Assembly: GCF_001428665.1 (NCBI RefSeq)
Contig: NZ_LMIJ01000001.1
Location: 142,951-182,676, forward strand
Direction: 5' to 3'
Source: Acidovorax sp. Root219
GTDB lineage: Bacteria > Pseudomonadota > Gammaproteobacteria > Burkholderiales > Burkholderiaceae_C
Length of the DNA stretch: 39,726 nt
Position numbers and translations under genes: made by a program. The notes beneath the pieces are model-generated. The model saw nothing but the letters and a program-made list of their open reading frames with translations. It ran no database searches and was not told the DNA's origin. This document shows, one piece after another, positions 8,344 to 15,907 of this stretch. Position 1 is the first letter of the stretch, and every line of letters begins with the position of its first letter.

Positions 8344-9942
8344 ATGAACCAGAACAACAACACCGCCAGCAGCGCCCGCCGCCTGGGCATCAAGGAAAAG
8401 TACGCGCTGATGACGCGCAGCCTGGGCTGGGACACCACCTACCAGTCCATGGACGACGTGTTCCCCTTCGACCAGTTCGAGGGCATCAAGATCCACGACT
8501 GGGACAAATGGGAGGACCCGTTTCGCCTGACCATGGACGCGTACTGGAAGTTCCAGGGCGAAAAGGAGAAGAAGCTCTACGCCATCATCGACGCCTTCGC
8601 GCAGAACAACGGCCAGTTCAACATCACCGATGCGCGCTACGTCAACACCCTGAAGCTGTTCCTGACGGGCGTGTCGCCGCTGGAGTACGCGGCGCACCGC
8701 GGCTACGCCATGGCCGGGCGCTCGCTGCGCGGCGTGGGCGCGCGCATCGCCTCGCAGATGCAGTCCATCGACGAACTGCGCCACGCGCAGACGCAGGTGC
8801 ACACCATCAGCCACTACAACAAGTACTTCAACGGGCTGCACGACTTTCACCACATGCACGACCGGCTGTGGTACCTGTCGGTGCCCAAGTCCTACTTCGA
8901 CGATGCGATGACGGCGGGGCCGTTCGAGTTCATCACCGCGATCTCGTTCTCGTTCGAGTACGTGCTCACCAACCTGCTGTTCATGCCCTTCATGAGCGGC
9001 GCGGCCTACAACGGCGACATGGCCACCGTGACCTTCGGCTTCTCGGCCCAGTCGGACGAATCGCGCCACATGACGCTGGGCCTGGAGGTGGTCAAGTTCA
9101 TGCTGGAGCAGGACCCGGACAACCTGCCCATCATCCAGAAGTGGGTGGACAAGTGGTTCTGGCGCGGCTACCGCCTGCTCACCCTGGTGGGGATGATGAT
9201 GGACTACATGCTGCCCAAGCGCGTGATGAGCTGGGCCGAGGCGTGGGAGATGTATTTCGAGAAGAACGGCGGCGCTCTGTTCCAGGACCTGGCGCGCTAC
9301 GGCGTGAAGGTGCCCAAGTACGCAGACGTGGCCAAACTGGAGAAGGAGCACATCACCCACCAGGCCTGGGGCATCTTCTACAACTACACCCAGGCTGCGG
9401 GCATCCACACCTGGATCCCCAACGACGAAGAGATGGACTGGCTGGCCGCCAAGTACCCCAACACCTTCAACCAGTACTACCGCCCCCGCCTCGAACATTT
9501 GCGCGAACAGGAGAAGGCCGGCAAGCGCTGGGTGAACAACAGCCTGCCCATGCTGTGCCAGATCTGCCAGATCCCCATGGCGTTCACCGAGATGGACAAC
9601 CCGACCAAGATCGCGGCGCGCGAATCGACCTACCACGGCATGAAGTTCCACTTCTGCTCCGACGGCTGCAAGGACGTGTTCGACGGCGAGCCCGAGAAGT
9701 TCCAGCAGGCCTGGCTGCCCGTGCACCAGATCTACCAGGGCAACTGCTTTCGCGAAGGCACTGACCCCACCCAGCCCGGCTTCGACCCGCTGGCCGAGGT
9801 GCTGGCCTGGTACCACCTCGATACCAGCGCAGATACCGGCGAATACAACACCAGCCCCGACCGCGCCAACTGGGAGCGCTGGACCGGCCGCAGCCACCTG
9901 CCCGCAGGTGAGTCCCCTGCCGCGCCAGCCAAGGCGGCCTGA
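8344..9942 (+). CDS. dmpN: Phenol hydroxylase oxygenase alpha subunit, diiron catalytic (DmpN)
   Basis: This 532-aa catalytic subunit hydroxylates phenol to catechol at a carboxylate-bridged diiron centre. The six ligands can be read: E114 (SPLEYAAHRG), E144 and H147 (DELRH), E205 (SFSFEYV), and E239 and H242 (DESRH). A C-terminal YHS-like segment has two CxxC-type pairs, C405/C408 (CQIC) and C438/C442 (CSDGC), which bind a structural zinc in DmpN-type subunits. AGGAG lies 7-8 nt before the ATG. Full length compared with the family (about 510-530 aa); no defect is visible. Confidence 0.96.
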   Translation: MNQNNNTASSARRLGIKEKYALMTRSLGWDTTYQSMDDVFPFDQFEGIKIHDWDKWEDPFRLTMDAYWKFQGEKEKKLYAIIDAFAQNNGQFNITDARYVNTLKLFLTGVSPLEYAAHRGYAMAGRSLRGVGARIASQMQSIDELRHAQTQVHTISHYNKYFNGLHDFHHMHDRLWYLSVPKSYFDDAMTAGPFEFITAISFSFEYVLTNLLFMPFMSGAAYNGDMATVTFGFSAQSDESRHMTLGLEVVKFMLEQDPDNLPIIQKWVDKWFWRGYRLLTLVGMMMDYMLPKRVMSWAEAWEMYFEKNGGALFQDLARYGVKVPKYADVAKLEKEHITHQAWGIFYNYTQAAGIHTWIPNDEEMDWLAAKYPNTFNQYYRPRLEHLREQEKAGKRWVNNSLPMLCQICQIPMAFTEMDNPTKIAARESTYHGMKFHFCSDGCKDVFDGEPEKFQQAWLPVHQIYQGNCFREGTDPTQPGFDPLAEVLAWYHLDTSADTGEYNTSPDRANWERWTGRSHLPAGESPAAPAKAA

Positions 9943-9968
9943 CCCCCATCAAAAGAGGAGAACCCGAC

Positions 9969-10331
9969 ATGCCCGTCATTGCATTGCAACCCGGCTACAC
10001 AGGCGAGGTGGCCGATGCCGAAGCGAATTTCCACGGCAACCGCCTGCTCTACATCGGCTGGGAAGACCACCTGATGTTCTGCTCGCCCGTGTGCCTGCCC
10101 CTGCCCGCAGCCATGCCCTTTGGCGCCCTGGTGAGCGACGTGCTGCCCGGGGTCTACGGCAGCCACCCCGACTTTGCGCGCATCGACTGGAGCCAGGTCG
10201 AATGGCGCGACTCGGGCAAGCCGTTCACGCCCAACCAGGCCTTGTCGCTGGCCGACAACGGCCTGGTGCACAAGTCCTTCATCCAGCTGCGCACGCCAGG
10301 CCTTGCCGGCATTGCGGGCTCGGGCTCGTGA
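9969..10331 (+). CDS. dmpO: Phenol hydroxylase oxygenase gamma subunit (DmpO)
   Basis: This 120-aa protein (family about 115-120) is the small subunit of the oxygenase core. It starts MPVIALQPGYTGEVADAEANFHGN and contains NRLLYIGWEDHLMFCSPVCLPL and the PLPAAMPFGALVSDVLPGVYG segment typical of DmpO. GAGGAG precedes the ATG. The stop is 10 bp before the dmpP ATG, whose Shine-Dalgarno (AGGTGAAGG) overlaps the stop codon, so the two are probably translated together. Confidence 0.93.
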   Translation: MPVIALQPGYTGEVADAEANFHGNRLLYIGWEDHLMFCSPVCLPLPAAMPFGALVSDVLPGVYGSHPDFARIDWSQVEWRDSGKPFTPNQALSLADNGLVHKSFIQLRTPGLAGIAGSGS

Positions 10332-10341
10332 GGTGAAGGCC

Positions 10342-11397
10342 ATGGGCTACCAGATCACGATCGAGCCGCTGGGCCAGACGGTGGAGATCGCCGAGGGCCA
10401 GACGGTGCTGGACGCCTGCCTGCGCGCCGGCGTGTGGATACCGCACGCCTGCTGCCACGGCCTGTGCGCCACCTGCAAGGTGCAGGTGCTGGACGGCGAG
10501 TTCGAGCATGGCGAGGCCTCGCCCTTCGCGCTGATGGACTTCGAGCGCGACGAGAACAAGGTGCTGGCCTGCTGCGCCACGCCGCAGTCCGACCTGGTGA
10601 TCGAGGCCGAGGTGGACGAAGACCCCGACGCCCGTTACCTGCCCCTGCAGGACTTCCTCGGCCAGGTGGTGCGCCGGGAGATGCTCACGCCCACCATCCT
10701 GGGCCTGTGGCTGCAGCCGGACCGGGCCATCGACTTCCAGGCCGGGCAGTACGTGATGCTGCAGGTGCCCGGGGTGCAGGGCGCGCGCGCCTTCTCGATC
10801 GCCAGCGCGCCGGGCGATGCGCTGATCGAGCTGCACATCCGCAAGGTGGAGGGTGGCCCCGCCACCACCTGGCTGCACGGGCAGGTGAAGGTGGGCGACC
10901 GCCTGGAGCTCGCCGGCCCTTTCGGCCGCTTCTTCGTGCGCAAGTCAGCCACGCGCCGGGCGATCTTCGTGGCAGGCGGATCCGGCCTGTCGAGCCCCAA
11001 GTCCATGGTGCTGGATCTGCTGGCCGAAGGCGCCGGCTACCCGATCACCCTGTTCCACGGCGCACGCAACCGGCAGGAGCTGTACTGTGCCGAGCTGTTC
11101 GAGGCGCTGGCCGTGCAGCACGCCAACTTCCGCTACGTGCCGGTGCTGTCGGCCAACGACGACGCCAGTTGGGCCGGCGCCACCGGCTACGTGCACCAGG
11201 CGCTGCAGCAGCACCTGGGCAACGACTTTCGCAGCAGCAAGGCCTACCTGTGCGGGCCGCCGCCCATGATCGAAGGCTGCATCGCCACGCTGATGCAGGG
11301 CCGCCTGTTCGAGCCCGACATCTACACCGAGAAGTTCTTCACCGCGGCCGACGCCAGCGCCCCGGCACGGCGCAGCCCGCTGTTCAAGAGCCTGTGA
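10342..11397 (+). CDS. dmpP: Phenol hydroxylase NADH:ferredoxin reductase component (DmpP)
   Basis: This 351-aa reductase passes electrons from NADH through FAD and a [2Fe-2S] cluster to the oxygenase. Domain order is plant-type ferredoxin (1-90; ACCHGLCATC with cluster cysteines at about 37/38, 42 and 45, and C77/C78 in ACCATP), FAD-binding domain (R149-AFS motif RAFSIASAP), and NAD domain (GGSGLSSPK from 212, YLCGPPPMIEG from 302). An open frame extends upstream into dmpO; ATG 10342 begins the standard MGYQITIEP N-terminus. It is followed by catA2 rather than by dmpQ and a catechol 2,3-dioxygenase, so the operon feeds ortho cleavage. Confidence 0.95.
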   Translation: MGYQITIEPLGQTVEIAEGQTVLDACLRAGVWIPHACCHGLCATCKVQVLDGEFEHGEASPFALMDFERDENKVLACCATPQSDLVIEAEVDEDPDARYLPLQDFLGQVVRREMLTPTILGLWLQPDRAIDFQAGQYVMLQVPGVQGARAFSIASAPGDALIELHIRKVEGGPATTWLHGQVKVGDRLELAGPFGRFFVRKSATRRAIFVAGGSGLSSPKSMVLDLLAEGAGYPITLFHGARNRQELYCAELFEALAVQHANFRYVPVLSANDDASWAGATGYVHQALQQHLGNDFRSSKAYLCGPPPMIEGCIATLMQGRLFEPDIYTEKFFTAADASAPARRSPLFKSL

Positions 11398-11439
11398 GCG
11401 CCACCCCCCACCTTCACCCACCCACAAGGAGACAACCCC

Positions 11440-12360
11440 ATGGCTGAATTCACCCCATCCCAGTTGCTCGAACAGGTCAACACCCGGCAGATCGCCCCGG
11501 GCAACGCCCGCGTGCGCCAGCTCACCGAGCGCATCGTCACCGACCTGTTCAAGACCATCGACGAGCTCGATGTGACCCCCGACGAGTTCTGGGCCGCCAC
11601 GGGCTGGCTCAACCGCCTGGGCGCTGCCGGCCAGGCGGGCCTGATCACCGCAGGCCTGGGCTTTGACCGGCTGATCGACATCCGCGCCGACGAAGCCGAC
11701 GAGCGCGCCGGTCGCGCTGGCGGCACCCCACGTGCCATCGAAGGTCCCCTCTTCGTGGCCGGCGCTCCCACCTCCAAGGTCGAGGTGCGCGTGGATGAGG
11801 GCGAGCCCAAGGGCGAAATCTTCATCATGGAAGGCCAGGTCCTGGACCTGGATGGCCAACCCGTTCCCCACGCGATGGTGGACGTCTGGCATGCCAACGA
11901 GAAAGGCGGCTATTCGCACTTCATGCCCGGCATGCAGCCCTACGAGCTGCGCCGCCGCATCGAGACCGATGCCAAGGGCTTCTACCGCTTTCGCAGCTTT
12001 TTGCCACCGGGTTATGCGATCCCGCCCGTGGGTCCGGTACATGAGCTGTTTGCCTTGCTCGGCCGCCATGGCCAGCGGCCCGCGCATATCCACTTTCTGG
12101 TGGCCGCCCCCGGCATGCGCACGCTGACCACGCAGGTGAACATTCCGGGCGACAGCTACATCGATGATGACTTCGCCTTTGCCACGCGCGACGGGTTGAT
12201 CGTTTCGCTGGAGCGCAATGTGGCGCCTGCGGGCTACGAATCCCTGGGCATCACCGCGCCATTCACGCGCTCGGTGTTCAACTTCGTGCTGCCCAGGGCG
12301 GCCAGCGCGGAAGAGGCCCTGCCGCTCACGCGCATGGAGCGCGTGGCCACGCCGGGCTGA
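11440..12360 (+). CDS. catA: Catechol 1,2-dioxygenase (second copy, phenol operon)
   Basis: This 306-aa intradiol dioxygenase has the same start context and length as the copy at 3605-4525. The iron ligands Y158, Y192, H216 and H218 are conserved. Thirty of 306 positions differ between copies: 14 in residues 1-100, 12 in 101-206 and only 4 in 207-306, so the C-terminal third is almost invariant. An AAGGAG site precedes the ATG. It sits 42 bp after dmpP on the same strand and is probably co-transcribed from the sigma54 promoter, giving phenol-inducible catechol cleavage, while the other copy would follow the LysR-controlled cat operon. Confidence 0.95.
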   Translation: MAEFTPSQLLEQVNTRQIAPGNARVRQLTERIVTDLFKTIDELDVTPDEFWAATGWLNRLGAAGQAGLITAGLGFDRLIDIRADEADERAGRAGGTPRAIEGPLFVAGAPTSKVEVRVDEGEPKGEIFIMEGQVLDLDGQPVPHAMVDVWHANEKGGYSHFMPGMQPYELRRRIETDAKGFYRFRSFLPPGYAIPPVGPVHELFALLGRHGQRPAHIHFLVAAPGMRTLTTQVNIPGDSYIDDDFAFATRDGLIVSLERNVAPAGYESLGITAPFTRSVFNFVLPRAASAEEALPLTRMERVATPG

Positions 12361-12366
12361 CGGTGT

Positions 12367-12391
12367 GCTGCGGGGCTACACGCCCCGTGGC
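12367..12391. terminator. Possible stem-loop between convergent catA2 and racemase genes
   Basis: CGGGGC (12371-12376) pairs with GCCCCG (12382-12387), extended by two wobble and two Watson-Crick pairs to about 10 bp, in the 15-bp gap between two convergent genes; it covers the racemase stop codon. There is no T run on either side, so this may only be a weak bidirectional terminator. Confidence 0.3.
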
Positions 12392-13122
12392 AAACCCAGC
12401 GCCGCCATCTCCTGCGACACCCCTTCCCACGCCACATCGAACGCCGGCACGCTGCGCTCCGGGGGTACGGCATTCGCCCGCAGGGCCCAGTGGGCGCCCG
12501 CGACCACACTGTCGATCACGGGCACGCCTACCTGGGACTGCACGGCCGCCGCCATGCCGGCCAGGCCCGCGCCGCCCAGGATGACGGACTGCACGCCCAT
12601 CTGGCGCACCACGTCGCGGCAGGCCTGGGCCAGCAGCGCACGCGCAGCCACGGGGTCGGCGGCGAGTTGGGCGCCGGTGGGGGCCACGGTGTGGATGCCG
12701 GCCAGCGAATGGGCATGGCCCAGGGCCTGGGCCAGGCGCTGCAGCATGGGGCCCCAGCGCTCGCCGCCGGTGACGATGGCGTAGCGGCCGTGGCGTGCGG
12801 CTTCGATGAAAGAAGCTTCGGCCAGGCCGGTGACAGGCACGGGACTGCTTTCGCGCAAGGCCATGAGGCCGGGGTCGCCGAAGCAGCCGATCAGCACAGC
12901 GCTGGGTGCCGAGGACTGGGTAGACAAGTCGAGCGCCCAGGCATCGAGCGCGGCATGCGCGGCCACGGCGTAGCTGGCCTCGCAGGCGATGTAGGGGGCG
13001 CCAAAACGTGCGGTGGCCGTGCGCACCACCACATGCGATCCTGCGGCTGCCTGCACGTGCTGCTGCAGCAAGGCGCTGACCTTGGACGAGGTATTTGGGT
13101 TGATGACCAGCAGGTGGCGCAT
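12376..13122 (-). CDS. Asp/Glu-hydantoin racemase superfamily protein lacking the second catalytic Cys
   Basis: This 248-aa protein belongs to the Asp/Glu/hydantoin racemase superfamily (N-terminal MRHLLVINPNTS; VLIGCFGDPGL; PVIDSVVAGAHWAL). Known hydantoin and allantoin racemases use two cysteines. Here C80 is present in IGCFGDPG, but the second motif, usually LGC(A/T)G, reads VILGGAGLAG with Gly at 184. It may therefore not racemise by the two-base mechanism. It is the last gene of an operon with a PotABCD-like importer and a GntR regulator, 5 bp after the gntR stop, so it may process the imported compound. No function is assigned beyond the superfamily. Confidence 0.8.
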   Translation of the reverse strand: MRHLLVINPNTSSKVSALLQQHVQAAAGSHVVVRTATARFGAPYIACEASYAVAAHAALDAWALDLSTQSSAPSAVLIGCFGDPGLMALRESSPVPVTGLAEASFIEAARHGRYAIVTGGERWGPMLQRLAQALGHAHSLAGIHTVAPTGAQLAADPVAARALLAQACRDVVRQMGVQSVILGGAGLAGMAAAVQSQVGVPVIDSVVAGAHWALRANAVPPERSVPAFDVAWEGVSQEMAALGLPRGV

Positions 13123-13127
13123 GCCGT

Positions 13128-13940
13128 TCAGCCCGCCATTCCCAGCAGGCTCATGAGATCCGGCGCCTCGCTTGCGGGCGGGGTGAACTCCAGCTGCGAC
13201 TCGATGCGCGCCAGGTGGTCGAGCATGCGGCGCGCTGCCTCCTTGGGGTCGCGCAGGCGGATGGCGTCGATCAGCGCGCGGTGTTCGCGGCAGCCGCAGG
13301 CGGTCGCCTCCTCGCGCTCGCGGGCATGGCTGGGGCTGTAAGTCATGAGGATCAGCGAGGTGCGCGAAACCAGCTCGCGCAGTATGCGCCCCAGCGTCTG
13401 GTGGCCTGCGGCCTGCGCGATGTGCAGGTGGAAGTCGCCCGACAGGCGAATGGCGCGGCGCATGTCGCCGCTGGCGCGGGCGGCCTCCTCATCGTCGATG
13501 CAGGTGCGCAGCGCGGCGATGTGCGCATCCGTCGCGTTGGCGATGAACAGCTCCACCAGGCGCGGCTCCAGCAGGCGGCGGGCCTCGAAGACTTCGAGCG
13601 CCTCCTCGGGCGTGGGCTGGGCGATGGAGGCGCCGCGGTTGGGCGTGAGCGTGACCACCTGCTCGTTGGCCAGGCGCACCAGCACCGGCCGCACGCGCGT
13701 GCGCGACACGCCGAAGGCGGCCGCCAGCTTGTCCTCCACCAGCTTGGTGCCCGGCGGCAGGCGGTGGTCGAGGATGGCCGAGACCATGCGCTCGTACATA
13801 TCGTTGTCGCTGAGCAGGCCGCCCGTGGCTGCAGCACTGTCGGCAGGCAGGTCGGCGGGCTCGGGGGATGTGGCCGCAACAGCACGGCGCCGGGGCTTGG
13901 GGGCGGCGGTCATGACGGAATCGTCGGCACGGATGCGCAT
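13128..13940 (-). CDS. GntR family (FadR/FCD subfamily) transcriptional regulator
   Basis: This 270-aa protein has a winged HTH (about 45-108; LVEDKLAAAFGVSRTRVRPVLVRL) and an all-helical FCD effector domain (about 112-245). Candidate metal or ligand residues are D169, H173, H220 and H242. The first 40 residues are a basic, Ala/Pro-rich extension; ATG 13913 is an alternative start. It lies inside the importer operon between the PotC-like permease and the racemase, so it probably autoregulates the whole operon through the palindrome at 18421-18432. Effector unknown. Confidence 0.88.
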   Translation of the reverse strand: MRIRADDSVMTAAPKPRRRAVAATSPEPADLPADSAAATGGLLSDNDMYERMVSAILDHRLPPGTKLVEDKLAAAFGVSRTRVRPVLVRLANEQVVTLTPNRGASIAQPTPEEALEVFEARRLLEPRLVELFIANATDAHIAALRTCIDDEEAARASGDMRRAIRLSGDFHLHIAQAAGHQTLGRILRELVSRTSLILMTYSPSHAREREEATACGCREHRALIDAIRLRDPKEAARRMLDHLARIESQLEFTPPASEAPDLMSLLGMAG

Positions 13941-13961
13941 GGAAGTCTCATGGCGTGCGGC

Positions 13962-14855
13962 TCAGCCGGCCCGACCTTTCTTGCGCTGGCCCAGCGCCCA
14001 CACCAGCGCCAGCGTGATGCCCATGACCACGAACGACACCACGGTGGTCAGCGTACCCAGCGCGTAGATGGACGGCGTGGTCACCGTGCTGGTCAGGCCC
14101 TGCAGCTCCAGCGGCAGCGTGTTCACGTCGCCGATGGCCTGCGAGGTGCGGGCGATCTCGTCCCAGCTCAGGGTGAAGCCGAACATGCCGATGCCCACCA
14201 CCGAGGGCGCGATCAGCGGTAGCACCACGTGGGCAAAGCCCTGCCAGGGGGTGGCGCCCAGGTCACGCGCGGCTTCTTCATACGCCGGGTTGAAGCGGTT
14301 GAACACCGCGAACATGATGAGCAGGCCGAACGGCAAGGTCCAGGTCAGGTGCGCGCCCAGGGCCGAGGTGAACAGGCCCAGCGAGGTGCCGTAGCCCTCC
14401 AGCGTGCTTTCCATGCCCAGCCATTCGAGGGCGGCCTTGATGCCGTTGTCGATGAGCCGGAACTCCAGCCCGATGCCCAGCGAGACGATGATGGACGGCA
14501 TGATCAGGCTGGCCACCACGATGAAGAACAGCGTGTTGCCCCCCGCCAGCCGCTTGCGAAAGGCCAGGCCGGCCAGCACCGACAGCACCACCGTGCACAG
14601 CATCACCGCCACGCCCAGGCCGAGCGAGCGCCACAGCGCCGCGCCGATGTCCACCACGCCCAGCCCCTCGGCCAGCTTGTAGAACCAGTGCAACGAGACG
14701 CCGCGCATGGGGAAGGTCAGCCCGCCCTCGGGGCCCTGGAAGCTCAGGATGAAGATGACGAACATGGGCCCGTACATGAACAGCACGAACAGGCTGAACA
14801 CGATGGCCAGCAGCCAGAAGCTGGCGGGGCGGGATTCGCGGATGCGGGCTTTCAT
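13962..14855 (-). CDS. ABC transporter permease, PotC-like
   Basis: This 297-aa inner-membrane permease of the spermidine/putrescine-type importer class has six predicted helices; the first is at about 13-38 (FWLLAIVFSLFVLFMYGPMFVIF). The ATPase-contacting EAA loop is visible at about 192-216 (YEEAARDLGATPWQGFAHVVLP). It is the second permease of a heterodimer with the gene at 14893-15807, 37 bp upstream. It is somewhat longer than PotC (about 264 aa). Substrate specificity cannot be read from the sequence. Confidence 0.9.
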   Translation of the reverse strand: MKARIRESRPASFWLLAIVFSLFVLFMYGPMFVIFILSFQGPEGGLTFPMRGVSLHWFYKLAEGLGVVDIGAALWRSLGLGVAVMLCTVVLSVLAGLAFRKRLAGGNTLFFIVVASLIMPSIIVSLGIGLEFRLIDNGIKAALEWLGMESTLEGYGTSLGLFTSALGAHLTWTLPFGLLIMFAVFNRFNPAYEEAARDLGATPWQGFAHVVLPLIAPSVVGIGMFGFTLSWDEIARTSQAIGDVNTLPLELQGLTSTVTTPSIYALGTLTTVVSFVVMGITLALVWALGQRKKGRAG

Positions 14856-14892
14856 GCGGGTGTCCTGTGGAGGTTGTCGGCAGCGTGGGGGT

Positions 14893-15807
14893 TCACAGCT
14901 CTTTGCGGATGTCGACCAGGCGCGTGAGGCCCCAGATGATCATCAGCACCACCGCCAGCAGAATCACGGCATTGGCTGCAGCCAGGGGGAACTGCAGGTA
15001 CGAGGTCTGCACCTGGATGATCTTGCCGATGGAGGCGATCTGCTGCCCGCCCATCACGCCGATGGTGACAAAGTCGCCCATGATGATGGTGATCACGAAG
15101 ATCGAGCCGATGATGATGCCGGTGCGCGAGAGCGGGACGATCACGTTCCACAGCGTCTGCCAGCCGCTGGCGCCGCTGTCGCTGGCCGCCTCGATGAGGC
15201 TGCGGTCGATGCGCATCATGCTATTGAAGATGGGCACGATCATGAACATGGTGTACAGGTGCACGAAGGCCAGCACCACCGAGAAGTCCGAGAACAGCAG
15301 CCACTCGATGGGCTGATCGACCATGCCCATGCTGATCAGGCTCTGGTTCACCAGGCCATTGCGCCCCAGGAGCGGCACCCACGAGATCATGCGGATCACG
15401 TTGGAGGTCCAGAACGGAATGGTGCACAGCACGAACAGCAGCGTCTGCATGCCCGAGGAGCGAATGTGGAAGGCCAGGAAATAGGCCACGGTGAAGCCGA
15501 TCACCAGCGTGATCAGCCACACGAGAAAACTGAACTTGAGCGTAGAGTAATACGTCTTGAGCGTGACGCACAGGCCCTCCGACGCATCGCCACAGCCCGC
15601 AAAGATCGAGATGTAGTTCTTGAACGTGAAGCCGGGCAAGAGCTCGTACTCGTTGAAATCCCAGAAGCTGACCATCACGATCAGCGCCAGCGGAATGAGG
15701 AAGAACAGCGCGAACACCAGCGTGAACGGCGCGGCCTGCCACCAGGCGGCAATGCCGCGCCCGGGGGCGGCGCTCGATGGCAGAGACGGTGTGGTGGTGG
15801 TGCTCAT
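14893..15807 (-). CDS. ABC transporter permease, PotB-like
   Basis: This 304-aa permease has a first membrane helix at about 27-48 (PFTLVFALFFLIPLALIVMVSF) and an EAA loop at about 205-228 (IEAASDSGASGWQTLWNVIVP). The frame is open another 25 codons upstream, but the start MSTTTTPS at 15807 is preferred because the longer version would translate the GC-rich hairpins between this gene and the binding-protein gene. It is a partner of the PotC-like permease and PotA-like ATPase. Confidence 0.88.
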   Translation of the reverse strand: MSTTTTPSLPSSAAPGRGIAAWWQAAPFTLVFALFFLIPLALIVMVSFWDFNEYELLPGFTFKNYISIFAGCGDASEGLCVTLKTYYSTLKFSFLVWLITLVIGFTVAYFLAFHIRSSGMQTLLFVLCTIPFWTSNVIRMISWVPLLGRNGLVNQSLISMGMVDQPIEWLLFSDFSVVLAFVHLYTMFMIVPIFNSMMRIDRSLIEAASDSGASGWQTLWNVIVPLSRTGIIIGSIFVITIIMGDFVTIGVMGGQQIASIGKIIQVQTSYLQFPLAAANAVILLAVVLMIIWGLTRLVDIRKEL

Positions 15808-15831
15808 GGTGTCTTGGAATAACCTGTGAAA

Positions 15832-15896
15832 GCCCTGCGCCGCGCGCAGGGCATGCCGCCCCCGCTCGGGGCAGCGGGGCACGCCCTGGCGGGCGT
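15832..15896 (-). promoter_or_regulatory. Three tandem hairpins between binding-protein and permease genes
   Basis: Stem-loops occur at 15832-15852 (GCCCTGCGC, 3-nt loop, GCGCAGGGC), 15860-15879 (CCCCGCT, 6-nt loop, AGCGGGG) and 15881-15896 (ACGCCC-TGGC-GGGCGT). They follow the binding-protein stop in the sense of transcription and have no U tract. Such intercistronic structures often protect the upstream message and lower permease expression in ABC operons; that role is inference. Confidence 0.55.
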
Positions 15897-15907
15897 GACG
15901 GCCCCTC

